Of a DNA stretch of 64,000 bases, positions 24,470-36,325 are shown piece after piece. The notes under the pieces are model-generated. The model did no database searches. It had not been told where the DNA came from and saw only the letters and a program-made list of their open reading frames with translations. A program made the translations under genes and the position numbers. The stretch comes from Trametopsis cervina (lineage: Eukaryota; Basidiomycota; Agaricomycetes; Polyporales; Irpicaceae): assembly GCA_022385755.1 (NCBI GenBank), contig MU278365.1, positions 124,001 to 188,000 on the forward strand, read 5' to 3'. Every line of letters begins with the position of its first letter. Within the stretch, counting starts at the first letter, position 1.

Positions 24470-26235
24470 ATGAGCGGGTGTATGTTACTATTTCATTGCT
24501 CCTTGAGACTCTTCTAACATGTCCCTCAATAGTCCGGTTCCTCAATCTCGTCCGTCCGTTCCTGCCATTCCTTCCGGAAGTTTCGTCACCCGACCGTAAA
24601 GTACGTGTAGCGTTCGCCATGTTATGCAGCGTTGCAAGGTTCACTAACGAGTGGGACTTAGGTACCTTTCAATCAAAAGGTGCTATGGACGGCCGTCACA
24701 CTTCTCATCTTCTTGGTTTGCTCGCAAGTGCCGTTGTACGGTATTATGTCGTCAGACTCTGCTGACCCGCTGTACTGGATGCGTGTCATCCTTGCATCGA
24801 ATCGGGGAACTCTCATGGAACTCGGTATCACGCCTATCGTCACCTCTGGGATGATTATGCAACTGCTCGCTGGCGCAAATCTCATTGAAGTCGACTTCTC
24901 GTTGAAGGAGGATCGTGCGCTGTTCAGTGGAGCTCAGAAACGTGAGTTCTACTTTCTACGTGGCGTGACCAGCCCTCTGAGTTTATATGCAGTCTTTGCC
25001 CTCGTCATTTCTCTGGGTCAGGCTGCCGTTTATGTCTTGACAGGATTGTACGGTCAACCAGGCGACCTCGGTCCTGGTATCTGCCTCCTGCTTGTCATCC
25101 AGCTCATTTCGGCATCCCTCATCGTCATTCTTTTGGATGAACTCCTGCAAAAGGGTTACGGTCTTGGCTCTGGTATCTCCCTCTTCATTGCCACCAACAT
25201 TTGTGAATCCATTGTCTGGAAGGCATTCTCTCCGACAACTGTGAACACTGGACGTGGACCCGAGTTTGAAGGTGCCGTCGTGTCGCTCTTCCACTTGCTC
25301 TTCACCTGGAACGACAAGGGCCGGGCTCTTCGCGAGGCATTCTGGCGTGACCGTCTTCCCAACATCATGAACCTCATTGCCACCGTTGTCGTTTTCGCTG
25401 TTGTCATCTACCTCCAGGGCTTCCGCATTGAAATCCCCGTCAAGAGCAACCGCTTCCGTGGTCAGCGTGGTTCTTACCCGGTCAAGCTGTTCTACACCTC
25501 AAACATGCCCATCATGCTGCAGTCCGCTTTGACCTCCAACGTGTTCATCATCTCTCAGATGCTAGCGAACCGTTTCCCCACGAACTTCTTCGTCAAGCTC
25601 ATCGGTGTTTGGGAGGTGGGCATAATTCTCCTACATTCCGTGTATACCGTACTCAGTACTATTCATTACAGCCCGCCGAGGACTCCCCCCAGCTCCAAGC
25701 TGTCTCTGGCATTGCATACTACATGTCCCCTCCAACCAATATCAAGGCCCTCCTGTTAGACCCTATTCACGCTCTTATCTACATCGCATTCATCACAACC
25801 GCTTGCGCTGTCTTCTCTAAGACTTGGATCGAAGTCTCCGGCAGTGGTCCTCGCGATATTGCCAAGCAACTGAAGGACCAGCAAATGGTCATGGCAGGTC
25901 ACCGTGAAGGATCAATGTATAAGGAGCTCAAGCGTGTCGTTCCTACGGCAGCCGCGCTCGGTGGCGCTATCTTGGGTCTCCTCTCTGTCGCTGCGGACCT
26001 CATGGGTGCCATTGGCAGCGGTACTGGTATCCTGATGGCCGTCACCATCATTTACAGCTGTAAGTGGATCCAGCGTGCGTATATAACTCTATACTGATAC
26101 TATCTTAATCTTATTAGACTGGGAGATTGGCATGCGCGTATGTTCACTTTACAGCTCTTTTTACATGTTCGAAATTGACTGTCTTTACAGGAATCGGGTG
26201 GACCAGAACTCGCTGCTCTTGGTGACTTGCTGTAA
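24470..26235 (+). CDS. SEC61: Protein transport protein Sec61 subunit alpha
   Basis: Seven exons (24470-24479, 24533-24600, 24662-24941, 24993-25615, 25672-26059, 26118-26137, 26191-26235) give 477 residues, the expected size for the ER translocon pore. It begins [17 protein letters not shown], followed by about ten membrane segments. Diagnostic stretches are [10 protein letters not shown] (plug region), [29 protein letters not shown] (ribosome-contacting loop) and [19 protein letters not shown]. The tail ends [11 protein letters not shown]. The first exon encodes only three and a third codons. Confidence 0.97.
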
Positions 26236-26585
26236 TCTTAGTCTAGATTGCTTGTATGAAAATGAAGGACACAACGGGACGACGAGCCCTCCGTCACGAG
26301 TGGGAAATAGGGATGGTGGATCGTACATACCGCGTCCGCACAAGTACTGTCGATTCCTACTATTAATGAGACGTATTATTGGGTCACAGTGCATGATTGA
26401 GTCGCCGGTGTGTATCTCGCTCGTCTTGGGTAGGGTATGTCGAATGCCTCTGTAGACAATCTGCAGCGTAGTGCTCAATATGTCGTACGTTCTAATTGCA
26501 ATAACTACCTATACAGTAAATGAAAGGTTGGAAACAGCTTCAAGGCTGGTACGTATGCTGATACTTATTCGGGATTTACCGAAGT

Positions 26586-26606
26586 GACGCGTCGTCGACA
26601 CGCGTC
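26586..26606. promoter_or_regulatory. Near-palindromic double ACGCGT motif upstream of proteasome gene
   Basis: Two ACGCGT hexamers (26587-26592 and 26600-26605) lie in a near-palindrome centred on TCGAC, 70-90 bp before the PRE1 start codon. The hexamer resembles the yeast MCB element bound by MBF-type factors. Whether it is used here is inference from spacing and symmetry only. Confidence 0.4.
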
Positions 26607-26675
26607 GCGCTTCTACTGAGATCTCTTACTCTTGCACGACTACGATAACCCTCTTACACTTTACACTCAACAACC

Positions 26676-27391
26676 ATGGAAGTTTCGTTTGCACTTACAG
26701 GAAAGGGATACGTTATTGTGGCTGCAGATACAGATGCTGCACGGTCTATCATCAAAATGAAGTCAGATGTAGACAAAGTTAAAGAGCTCGGCTCGCATCT
26801 GCTCATGGCTTACTCTGGCGAACCAGGTATGCTTGATGTTGCACTTTCTCTAAATGGCGTCTCTAACTACATCTCTGCTCTCCCTGTTCAATAGGTGATA
26901 CCGTTCAATTCGCGGAGTACATTGAGCGCAACATCCGTCTCTACGAGATTCGAAACACATACGGTCTTCGCCCTCAATCAGCAGCGTCATGGATCCGTCG
27001 GCAGCTTGCCTCATCAGTTCGCTCTCGCAAGCCCTACAACGTCAATCTACTGCTGGGTGGGTACGATGTTAGCTCACACACACCCCATCTATACTGGGCC
27101 GATTACTTTGGCACGCTCGCGGAGGTGCCCTTCGCCGCACATGGGTATGGTAGCTATGTCGCGCTCAGTTTGCTAGACAGGTGAGGACTTTATTGATGTT
27201 ATCTACTGCTTCCTGGAGAATATGGCTGACGTGCGGCGCGCAGATATCATGACCCGGAAGCAACATTAGAGGAAGGGCTCGCTACATTGCGAAGATGCAT
27301 TGATGAAGTTTCCAAACGTCTTGTCATATCTCCTGGGAAGTATGTGGTGAAGGTTGTTGATAAGGATGGTACACGCCAAATTGAACTATGA
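26676..27391 (+). CDS. PRE1: 20S proteasome subunit beta type 4 (Pre1/PSMB2-like)
   Basis: Three exons (26676-26826, 26895-27180, 27244-27391) give 194 residues. This is a non-catalytic beta ring subunit: it starts directly [19 protein letters not shown] without a propeptide or N-terminal Thr, as in Pre1. Other matching features are [56 protein letters not shown] and the C-terminal KDGTRQI. It forms part of the proteasome core. Confidence 0.95.
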
Positions 27392-28388
27392 ATGTTTTGT
27401 CGGTGTTTGGTGCGTTTCATGGAATACACGCCTTGCGCCTGTGCTGATCTGTCCATCTGACTTGTGTACAGTACTTTGTAAGATCTTGTAGTGGTTCTGA
27501 ATCGTGATCTCCGTGTTCTATTGATATCTGCCACATAATTAAGCGGCACCTGGTGTGCTCCTGCCTCGAGTATCGCGAATAAGGTAACACTTGTCGTTTG
27601 GCCTTGGGCGATATTGCGTACATGAAACGGAGGACGACACTCGCCTTCAACGGCCGGGCCCTATGTACGACATCAATTACAATTATTGACAGATTTTTCT
27701 GCAGTTCAAATTCTAGCATGGTATGTTTAGTCCTTCCGTACTCACGTCTGAGCCAGCCCAGAGATCGAGATATCATGCGTTTCGTGCCTGCCAGGTTACC
27801 GCGTGTGCTCGTTTATTGTCGTCGGAATCGACAGCATTGGTCGTAGACTGAAAGCGAGTATGGACCCTTGTAGGACGTGGATCTCATTATAAGGTGAATG
27901 AATTTCACGTTCCATACTTAGCAGTCTCTGTTGACATCGTCCATAGAACGGAAGAAACAAAACCCTCGTCGTGGCTTACAGCCGTTTCCCGCCGGTCACA
28001 TATCCGTGTGTGAGGTTGCTCTGTCTTCCGTGCGATATGTCAAAATTATATTGCGGAAGTGGTGGATGCTGCACGGTGTGCTCATAGTCGGGAGAACATG
28101 AACGGCCCAGGGAAAGACATGATCCATCTGTACCACATTCAGCGTTTTCCTATAATCGAGTGCGTGCTAAAACCCTAGTTTTCTGACAGTTTGACTGCAC
28201 GAGCTATTCGGCGTGGTTTCCGATTGGTCCAAGCAATGAAAACGCCACTGAAGCAACAGACCGGCCATGATCGTCTTGCGTGTTATATGCAGCAAGGTGG
28301 AACAGGCATGTTTCTTGGTAGCCTGTTTATAATGCTAAAATTCGAGCAGTCGGTTTGAAGTCGACGATAACCCCGCCAATTCTGTACC
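27392..28388. other. Intergenic region, no gene seen
   Basis: About 1 kb lies between two same-strand genes. Short ORFs at 27598-27846 (+) and 27417-27776 (-) lack recognisable sequence or splice structure. It presumably holds the 3' end of PRE1 and the promoter of the following gene. Nothing repetitive was seen. Confidence 0.45.
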
Positions 28389-30700
28389 ATGTCACTTCCT
28401 CGCCTTTCATCCACTTCAAAGACAGTATCTGAGGGCGACCCCTCAGAGAAACGCGAGCCACCTCGTACTCGTGAATGGGCAACGTATGCGTTCTGCATAG
28501 TTCTACACATTCTCGTCGTCGTTGGCCATGCCGTCCTCGTTGCTCACGCCTTTGATGGTCACCCCGTGCATCTCCTCAAAGAGGACTGGTTAACTGTTGG
28601 CTTCTATTATATTGTGGTCATTGCACCTAACGCTGTCGGAAAGGTAATACGCACCCGTTATTATGATTGTATTGATACTCATACATGTTACGTAGGGTAT
28701 TCTCGTTGTGGTTCTCTATTTCACCCAGAAGCTGGCTTTACGGCGTAATCTGCATGTCTCGCAAAGTCTCACTTCAGTCCACGACAAGTCTGCGGCTTGG
28801 ATGGGTCTTGGATCAGCAACTATCTCTGTCTGGAATCAACTCACAGGGTCAGTCACCAAGACAAAGGCCGAGGCAGAAGTCACCGGAGCGACAGACGCGA
28901 CTAGTCAGCAATATAAGTACAAGCATGGCTTTATGCAAGGTCTCGCCGTTTTCGCCATTCTATTGTACCTAGTTGGACTCTTTATCCTCGGCCTCACCTT
29001 ACCGCTACTTCTCAACATTGGCTTTGTGTACGACAGCAACCAGCGGTTTGATAACATAACTGCAGTCCTCCCGGCCATTGGCAACGACAGTGTCGCGTGA
29101 GCATATTGTAGTATATCATGACCTCGTCACCTTTAACCCATCGTATCTTCAGGTTACACAATGACTACACCATTATGAGCATTGTCCCGTTACTGGATTA
29201 CGACATTATCACATATGGCCTACATGCAAGTATTATCTATGACGTTCCGAATTTTGGGGTCGGAGACCAACCTATCGACGTTACATCCACCGAATTCCAC
29301 TCAACGTGCAAGGTGTTGCCCGAGGCCTCATTTACTACGTACAACGCCGACAATGGTACATTTACATTTCAAATCTCCCCGCTTGTTCGGCCTATACAAA
29401 TCATGCCATGTACGTGGACACTTTTCCATGTTACGCATCCCGTCTAACAATTTCTGCTTCGTAGCACCACGCTCGATTAATATTGCACCACTGTTACTCG
29501 AAGACACCACTCGGCCGCCTCCGGCTACTATGATTGTGGCCTCCACGCTGGAGGTTATCGATGATGCGACGCAACACTCAGAATCTTTTGTTCAATTCTC
29601 TCCTTCAATTGTGCCGATGAACTGCGGCAGTCAAGAGGAATGCGGTGAGTTAAATATCTCTCCTCGGTGAAGAACTATAACTTATGTCACCTCAGGAACG
29701 TTATCTCAGGTCCAGCTGTTCGCGTGCGATTTCAGCACTACGTCCTTGATAACACAGTTTGATCCTGTCAAACTGATATTAACCCACCCGGATCTCGTGG
29801 AGACGGAGATATGGCAGAACTGGAGTCTGCCAGATCCTGTCAGTAATACTATACTGGACAACGTACGTGGATGAACCGGACTGTCTCTTCCTGAATTTCA
29901 CTCGAACACAAGGTACATAACTTCGGTGAAATCTCACCGATGAGTGGATTGGTGCAAACGTACGGAATCGCTGAAACGAACAACTTGTGGACTCGGAATT
30001 TGAGCTTGATTGAGAAGTTAGCGTTTTTCTTTGTCAGCATATGTTGATATTCATTGTCTATTCGACAGCGAATTAATGGATGCTCTTGGGTATTCTGACG
30101 CGTCCACTCACCTGGTTGCCCTTACCGATCTGGAGTTCGCTGTAGAGAGGGCGGTGGCCAGTGTCCTATGGCGCGGTACGTTTGTCCTACAGACTAAGCC
30201 ACAAGCCGCTCACGAGTTCTCCAGCCGCTCTCACCAAAGTGTACAGTAACGCTCCTCGTACGGATGAATTCAGTCCTTCCCGTTTTGTAATCAAGGTATG
30301 TACTACAGATACTCACTAGGGATTCTATCTGAAACCTTGGCGCATCCAGATCTCCAGGTTTGCTGTAAGTAGCCATTTCTCGGCAATGGGTCAGTTACTG
30401 ACCCAACTCTGTCAGCCTACCGTAGGTTTGGGGGTGTCTTCTATTCTCCTCCTCATAGCTATCTTCCTATGCTGGCAGCCGCTCGAGTCGTCGATGGCTC
30501 ATCCAGAGCTGGATTCGTCAGGTGTCTTACAACTGACGTACCTCTCGGCTGTACACACGAATATACCGGAAGACCTCATCGCTAATCTCAAGGGCGTGTC
30601 CCCTGAAAAGTCTGCGCTGCGTGAAGCAGGGAAGAAAATACAGGCATGGTCGTTGGACAGCGTGGGCAAGCAGAGTAGGCCATCATCTCAAGAAGTGTAG
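28389..30700 (+). CDS. Hypothetical four-TM membrane protein, 613 aa
   Basis: Ten exons join in frame (255, 401, 257, 180, 167, 104, 107, 71, 15 and 285 nt). The layout is two N-terminal membrane segments (about residues 35-60 and 75-100), a soluble stretch, a third segment near LAVFAILLYLVGLFILGLTL (about 190), then a long region of beta-rich sequence with several Asn-X-Ser/Thr sites, and one C-terminal segment (SSILLLIAIFLCW). The long middle part probably faces the lumen or outside. I know similar fungal proteins without function, so no role is assigned. The 15-nt exon (30350-30364) is unusually small. The ATG follows a long leader and is the first in frame. Confidence 0.8.
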
Positions 30701-31211
30701 CACTCCCCGTGCGACTGCCTCGAGTCTACGTACTCGTACCCTCTTTGCTGTTTGTATCTGTATGAGTTTGCGTATCATATGCATTCACCAAGTGTTATGA
30801 CTACTCGGAAGAAATACCGTTCGCGGTATGTCCGCACCACTAACACACGAACTCTGTACATGCAATTACTACGTCAATAATATTTATCGACGCTCACGAG
30901 GTTGTGAAGAGCTCCACCGTCGGAATCATCACCGTCAGGATTCTAATTTACAACTCCCGTGATAGGAAACGACAATCGTAAGCTGCCACAGAGAATGCAT
31001 GTCACGTATTAACGTATTACTCGTATTGCAGACCAGCCGAGTAAGCCACTTGGTATCGTCACAACGAAGTCCGCCTCCTAGTAATGAACCAGTGCTGTAC
31101 CATATACGAAGATGTCCTTGATAGGTATCTCCTTGATTGCGATGTCCCTGAAATGTGAAGAGAACAAGAAAACAAAAAGGATGGAGTGTCACAATTGTCC
31201 TAGAGTGTATT
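30701..31211. other. Convergent intergenic region
   Basis: The 511 bp separate two converging genes and should hold both terminators. I see no coding or RNA signal. AT-rich stretches near 30860-30890 could hold polyadenylation signals (AATAATATTTA). Confidence 0.4.
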
Positions 31212-32983
31212 TCACCGGATGCCAAGGATGCCGCTGTTGGTACTTCCCCGCCCAGTCTCCTTCACATCCTTCCCTTTCTTCACCTTAGGGACGTCCCAAA
31301 TCTTCCAGAACTTGAGATTCTCGTCGCCTGCACCCGTGCAAACCACATCCCCGGCAGGACCAATAGCACTCCACAACACTCGCGCATCGTGAGCATCTCG
31401 AATCTCGCAGACACGCTCCATGGAAGGGTATGCGTGCACCATGAGCGCGTTCGTAGGGAAACCATGAGTCGTGAAGAATTCCTTGCGATGCGGAGACCAT
31501 TGGATAGAGGTGACTTGGGAAGGAGTAGTTAGGGAGTGTAAGCGCGATCCGGTAGTGGTGTTCCAGATGTGAACCGTGGCGTCATTAGTACCTCCACCAG
31601 ATGCCAAAAGAGAGGGTTGCCACGGGCACCATGCAATTGCCTGATAATTGATAGTCAGCGTTGAGAAGACGATACCAGAGATTTTGTTTATATGCACCTT
31701 TACGGCTGCGGTGTGGTTTCGCTTCACCCACTTGGCGGCTGTCCGTGTTCCAGGAGCAACATCACCCACCCGACCGTCCCACACGTTGACCACGTTGTCG
31801 TTTCCGCCACTGGCCAATAACTCTCCGTCCTCCCGCCACTGCAGTCCACACACCTCGCCTTGATGTCCGAGAAGTTCGCCAACCTTATGTTGCCCAACTC
31901 GGACGTCGTGGTGCCAGATACTTCCGTCGCCGCACCCACTACTCAAGATGTGCTGATTCCAAGAAAGACTCGCCACTTGCGCCGCATGCCCGTTCATGGT
32001 ACGTAGCTTGCTTTGGCTTTCCACGTCCCACAGCTCCACGGCACCGTTGCTTAAGCCGATCCCAAGGAATAAACCATCTTGAGAGAAGGACACAGAGGAT
32101 ACGTAGCAACCCTCGGGCGACTCGCCCAGTTGCACCACCTCTCCTGAGTCCGCTTTCCAAACGTACGTCGTGCCTTCCAGAGCGACGGCTAGGGTGTTCA
32201 GAGAACTCCAACTAAGCAAATTCAGGTAGAAGTCGTCTACGATACCAGGTGCGTCCAATACACGCTCCGGCTGAGATGATATCTTTCTCGCTTTATTTGA
32301 CGTGGAACCCGTCGACGTCGCGATGGCGCCTGGGCGGGCATATAAGGGACGCACGAGTTCCCGCTGCTGAGAGAGTAGCGAGTCTGAAGCGGATGGTGGT
32401 GGTGGTTCATGATATGCGAGTATCCGCTTGTTGAGTGGTACGCCCGTGGCAGCCACTAGACGGGCTGTATGTCCTGGAGATGAAGTTTGAGAGTTTAGCG
32501 ACATTTGCTCCAAGGTGGCGGCTACTTCGTCGGCAGTATCGCGTGTGGTGATGAATCGGTCTCGAGTGTCCCTTTGCTATGAAAGAGAGAGTCGCGGATG
32601 TTCAGCTTATAGCACCTATATAATACAAAGAAGCGCACCGCTGGCTGAGATCTGGACCGCTTGCTCGCGGATTTCGGTGGCGGGGGCACGTAGTCGCGTG
32701 TTACGACGTCAAGCCTACTCTCAACTCCACCTTTACGGATTACACCTGTGCTTGCCTGCCTCTGTAAGCTCTTCGAGACACTGATGCTACCAGCGGTGGC
32801 ACGCTTGATGGGCGACGCAGGGCGACTCGAAGCGGATGTGATGAATGGGTTGGTTATGTCGGCTGCGCTGGGCTTCGAAACCTTTGTCGGGGAGTTGAAG
32901 ATGTTTACAGACGCTCCTGTGAGCGGCGTTTTGGTCTCTGACCTGGATCGGTGGCGAGCGGGAGTTTTGGGAAGGTATGACAT
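31212..32983 (-). CDS. CDC20: APC/C activator, Cdc20-type WD40 protein
   Basis: Three exons (32639-32983, 31698-32576, 31212-31640) give 550 residues. Cdc20 recruits mitotic substrates to the anaphase-promoting complex. The Ser/Pro-rich N terminus holds a C-box-like DRFITTR (Thr replaces the usual Pro), and the LNKRILAY block is typical of Cdc20. About seven WD repeats follow, including SWSSLNTLAVALEGTTYVW, GHQGEVCGLQWRED and a terminal GAGDENLKFWKIW. The chain ends GILGIR, whose Ile-Arg tail docks on APC/C TPR subunits. No KEN box is evident near the N terminus. Introns are 57 and 62 nt. The second intron would leave the frame open if retained, adding about 19 residues. Confidence 0.94.
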
Positions 32984-33264
32984 AAAGTCGTGTTACGCAG
33001 GTGTCGTTAGAGGTATCGTCAAAGGATGCTGAGACGAGAGGGCAAACGTCGCGTTTTCAAACGTACATCACGTGATCGCGCCTCGCGCCCTCGTGCTGCA
33101 GGGAGTGGGACAGCTCGCTAGCTTACTGCCTGCAGACAAGAATATATGAAACGTGGGCCCGCGACTCGGATGGCTCGCCTTCGCTCTCTCACTCGCATAT
33201 ACGACAGATACACTGCCTGGGCCGGTTACGGGCAATATAAGCAATTGTAAAGTACTAAGTGTCA

Positions 33265-34245
33265 GTCGATAAGGCAGACAAACATGTATTCAATTCGCGG
33301 CGCGCATGCGGTGCAAGCAGACAGACGGACACATAGAAAGCAACCGGTAATCTCCACAAATATGCAAGACCCTAAAGCTCGTATAAGGGCTACTCGGCCG
33401 TGGTATGAACCACATCTCCTGTCAGTGGAATACCATCATCGGTACACTTAACTCCCCGACAAATATTTCTCTCGGGGTCGTCTGCGGTTTTATCAGGATG
33501 TCAGGACATGCGCGGCATATCAACTGCTTGAGACTCACATTCCAAAATCATGCGACACTTTCTGTATTCAGCTCTAATCTTTTCCACTTGCTCCTTGGTC
33601 GGCGGAGTCCAGTCCCATTGATGCGCACCCTGTAACGCATCAAAATCGTAGTGCCACCGAGCCTTCCTACGAACCCCTAGCTCCTGTGCAATGATGCTGA
33701 CTACTTCTTTCTCATCTTTGAGAGAGAGCGGATTCCTCATGTATACAATGTTTGAGTACACGGCGATGACCAGGTCATAGTCGGGGGAAACAGTGACTGT
33801 CAGATCGAGTTCAAAATTAGCTTTCTTGCTGAGCAGGGCAAGAGAGCATCGCCACGCGTGTATCCACTGCCTGATTTCGCTAGGGCCGTGATCGTTTGGG
33901 AAGAAACCATTCTTCTCCGCGTAAGCTTCCAGCTCCTCCTGGAGGATACCAACACCGTAGTAGACCAAGAGAGGGTTCCGACGGAGAGAGGGGTGAAATT
34001 CTGGTAATAAAAACCGGCTAGCTTTGTATTTTGTCAGAGTCTTACGAAAGGCCTGCCCCGGAGTGGCGAGTGAGCAAATAACGTGTAGCCTGAGTGCATG
34101 ACAGACATACTGCTCGCCTGTTCTGGAGCTCCTCCCGATCTGGTTGCGCGGTGTTGGGAGAATCTGTCGGGTTATCCATCGGTCCTAGTAGAAAAGGCAG
34201 ATATCGGTGCAGGATAAGTAGATGTAGACGGTAGTGAAAGTTCGA
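33265..34245 (-). repeat. Right arm of the nearly 1-kb inverted repeat
   Basis: It is the reverse complement of 1565-2545 with small differences, mostly silent or conservative substitutions by eye. Like the left arm it contains a whole gene with flanks. The two arms enclose about 31 kb containing the ATPase, FKS1, channel, ATG7, SEC61, PRE1 and CDC20 genes. Confidence 0.8.
33390..34179 (-). CDS. Lineage-specific hypothetical protein, copy 3 (intact)
   Basis: This is the inverted counterpart of the gene at 1632-2421, with the same exon pattern: first exon of 23 codons ending at a GTATGTCTG donor, middle exon of 171 codons plus one base, and a last exon ending in TAE. Introns are 58 nt and 57 nt. 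The product has 224 residues; it begins MDNPTDSPNTAQPDREE and has the same core as copy 2. It differs from copy 2 by scattered substitutions, such as SLRRNPLLV against SLRPGPTLV. No domain is recognised. It lies convergent to the orphan gene at 34681 only through its promoter side, so its start faces 34.2 kb. Confidence 0.75.
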
Positions 34246-34463
34246 TGTTGGGAATAGAGCGTTTCCTACCTCTGATATAACGTGCGGATTCCAACCCTGA
34301 TCCTGGCCCTGTCGGCTGTAATTGAATTGTTGAATGTCTACACAAGGCTACGATAGCCGGAGCCGGAGTAGGTATGTTAACTATCCTCATGAATTTGTGC
34401 CATAGGACACAAGGAGAACAAACGCTATAAAGGTTTCCTTCTTCCGATTCCGTATAATACATC

Positions 34464-34724
34464 CACCTTTATATATAACCTCCAACCATACTTCTCATCA
34501 CAATGGCGTTACCGAAGGACAACAATTGCCTTTACCGCCACAAGGACCCAGTGTCGCTTTCATTAGAATTAGATCTTATTATTGTGCATATACCTGTCCA
34601 GGAAGCACCCTACTATAAAAGCAAGAGCTTGGGATATATCTGCAAGTACCATACCCATCAATCGTTTGCTCAGCCCAATCATGCCATTCAGCCACCTTAC
34701 TGTTGTCCCGGGCTTGCCATCTGA
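34464..34724 (+). promoter_or_regulatory. TATA box and overlapping upstream ORF
   Basis: A TATA-like TTTATATATAACC lies at about 34470-34482. Twenty bases later ATG at 34503 in the context CACAATGGCG opens a 73-residue ORF ending at 34724, overlapping the start of the main ORF at 34681 in another frame. I could not find an intron that joins this ORF in frame to the downstream gene. It may be a true upstream ORF or the real start in a transcript I have not resolved. Confidence 0.4.
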
Positions 34725-36103
34725 CGAAGCCACGCCTGCCTCCTATGATGTAAGCACATCCATGAAACTAGTCTGCTCTGCTGCTCTGACGATGAACAGT
34801 TACACCTTTCCAATGATGTCTTCTTCAGGGATCGTGTTCGGGAATATGAGCTTGTTCTTGCCTTCAGCACGCAGGAATGGCTTCAATATGGTCCCTCAAC
34901 AAGCATATTTAGTAACTTTATCAATACATTGCAGTTCAAAGATGTGGACAGTCATGTTGCTTACTTCCCGCAACCTGTCTATAAGGCAAATATGAAGGAT
35001 AAGGCTGATCTTGGTCAAAATAAGGACCGGGTACCCTTCCGCATACCTGATGGGGCAGGCATCATAGTTTCCAAGCAGCCAACAGTAGCACCTGCATCGA
35101 CACCTATCAACATGTCTCTTAAGCTTTGCTGGTGGAGTGAGGAGAAAACCCTTCTTGTTTCAGACTATTTAGAAAAAGTAGTTGAGTACAATGTTGTCGT
35201 GGGGTGGGTCCTGGGACGGGTTTTGGAACAAGTCAACGATCAGGCCAAATTTGCGTTCTCTCGATATGCCACACCCCAGAACAAAGGATTCTACACGTTT
35301 CTTATAGCTGGGGACACCTTCACACTTTTTTTCTATCATCAGCCTCGCATTACGGGCGAAGAGCCCTCAAATATGGATCCAATAGTGCCCGATGTGGTGA
35401 TGCTCCATGAACAAATTTTCAACGATGACAGGACACAGTTCAGTGACCAAATGCTCTATGCCTTTGAATTGCTGAGGGAAGCCATCCGGTCAATCCAGCC
35501 ACTTCATGTAGAGCCATCCTTCTTTCATCCCCGCATGTCTGTCCAAGTAGGGAATATGAAGCTCAACGATACAGTAAGTTGTTCTATAAAGGTCTAAATC
35601 AACAACTTAGATTTCAGACTAAAGACAAATAGACCGTTTTAGCCAATGCATTGATAGAACTAGCTGATAAGCCCAGACGTCTGGCAGAGGAGCTGACTAG
35701 TGTACTTCAAGAAACCATCCCTTCTCCCCCTCATGATACTCGTAATGATCCCTCCTATCGGGGAAGACCGCCCACGTATACCACAAGTCCTAGAGAGACC
35801 AGGTCACGAAGTCGTGCATCTCAGAGCTCAGAAGGTCAAGATGCCGGCAATAACAATGGTAGTGACATAGAGGCAACACCTCAAGCATCCACCCGGGCTG
35901 ATGTGCCCAATGCAACACCCGGACCATCAAGGACACAGACCCAGTATGCAGAGCCTGAATCACCCACACCACGGGGGAAACAGGGAGACGTACGTCCTGA
36001 GCCCCTGTTCAACCACCATAGTGATAGTGAAAGTGATAGTGAGGACGACGAGGCTTTTACATCTGCAATGACCCAGATGCGCTTGGGACGGCAGTCGTAT
36101 TAA
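34681..36103 (+). CDS. Orphan hypothetical protein with acidic Ser-rich tail
   Basis: Exons 34681-34749, 34800-35573 and 35633-36103 give 437 residues. The start is the ATG whose frame continues through both introns (50 and 59 nt); a better-context ATG at 34503 lies in another frame. The first 280 residues look globular, with WLQYGPSTSIFSNFI, LKLCWWSEEK, RIPDGAGIIVSKQP and LIAGDTFTLFFYHQP. The last 150 residues are low complexity, Pro/Ser/Thr-rich, ending in an acidic run (SDSESDSEDDEAF). No known domain is recognised, so it may be lineage-specific. It sits in the accessory part next to copy 3 and the fragment at 36.2 kb. Confidence 0.65.
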
Positions 36104-36206
36104 CCAGTGATAGCAGACATATATATACATACTTGCAATGCTCCTTCTACATGTATTTCTCAGACCGGTTCGAGTGCATGGTCAATGAAAACAAGGTTTG
36201 AGTAAA

Positions 36207-36325
36207 GAGTGGCGAGTGAGTAAAATGACGTGTGGCCTGAGTGCATGACAGACATACTGCTCGCCTCCTCTTGTACTCCTCCCGATCTGATTGCGCGGTG
36301 TTGGTAAAATTCGTCGGGTTGTTGA
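36207..36325 (-). pseudogene. Fourth copy fragment: exon 1 plus first intron of the family
   Basis: Reading the minus strand, the sequence TTCAACAACCCGACGAA corresponds to the start of exon 1, followed by DREE-like codons and RRRA, then the family GTATGTCTG donor and the intron up to TCACTCGCCACTC. Sequence after that point no longer resembles the family, so exons 2 and 3 are missing. It may be a break point or truncated duplication. Confidence 0.7.
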
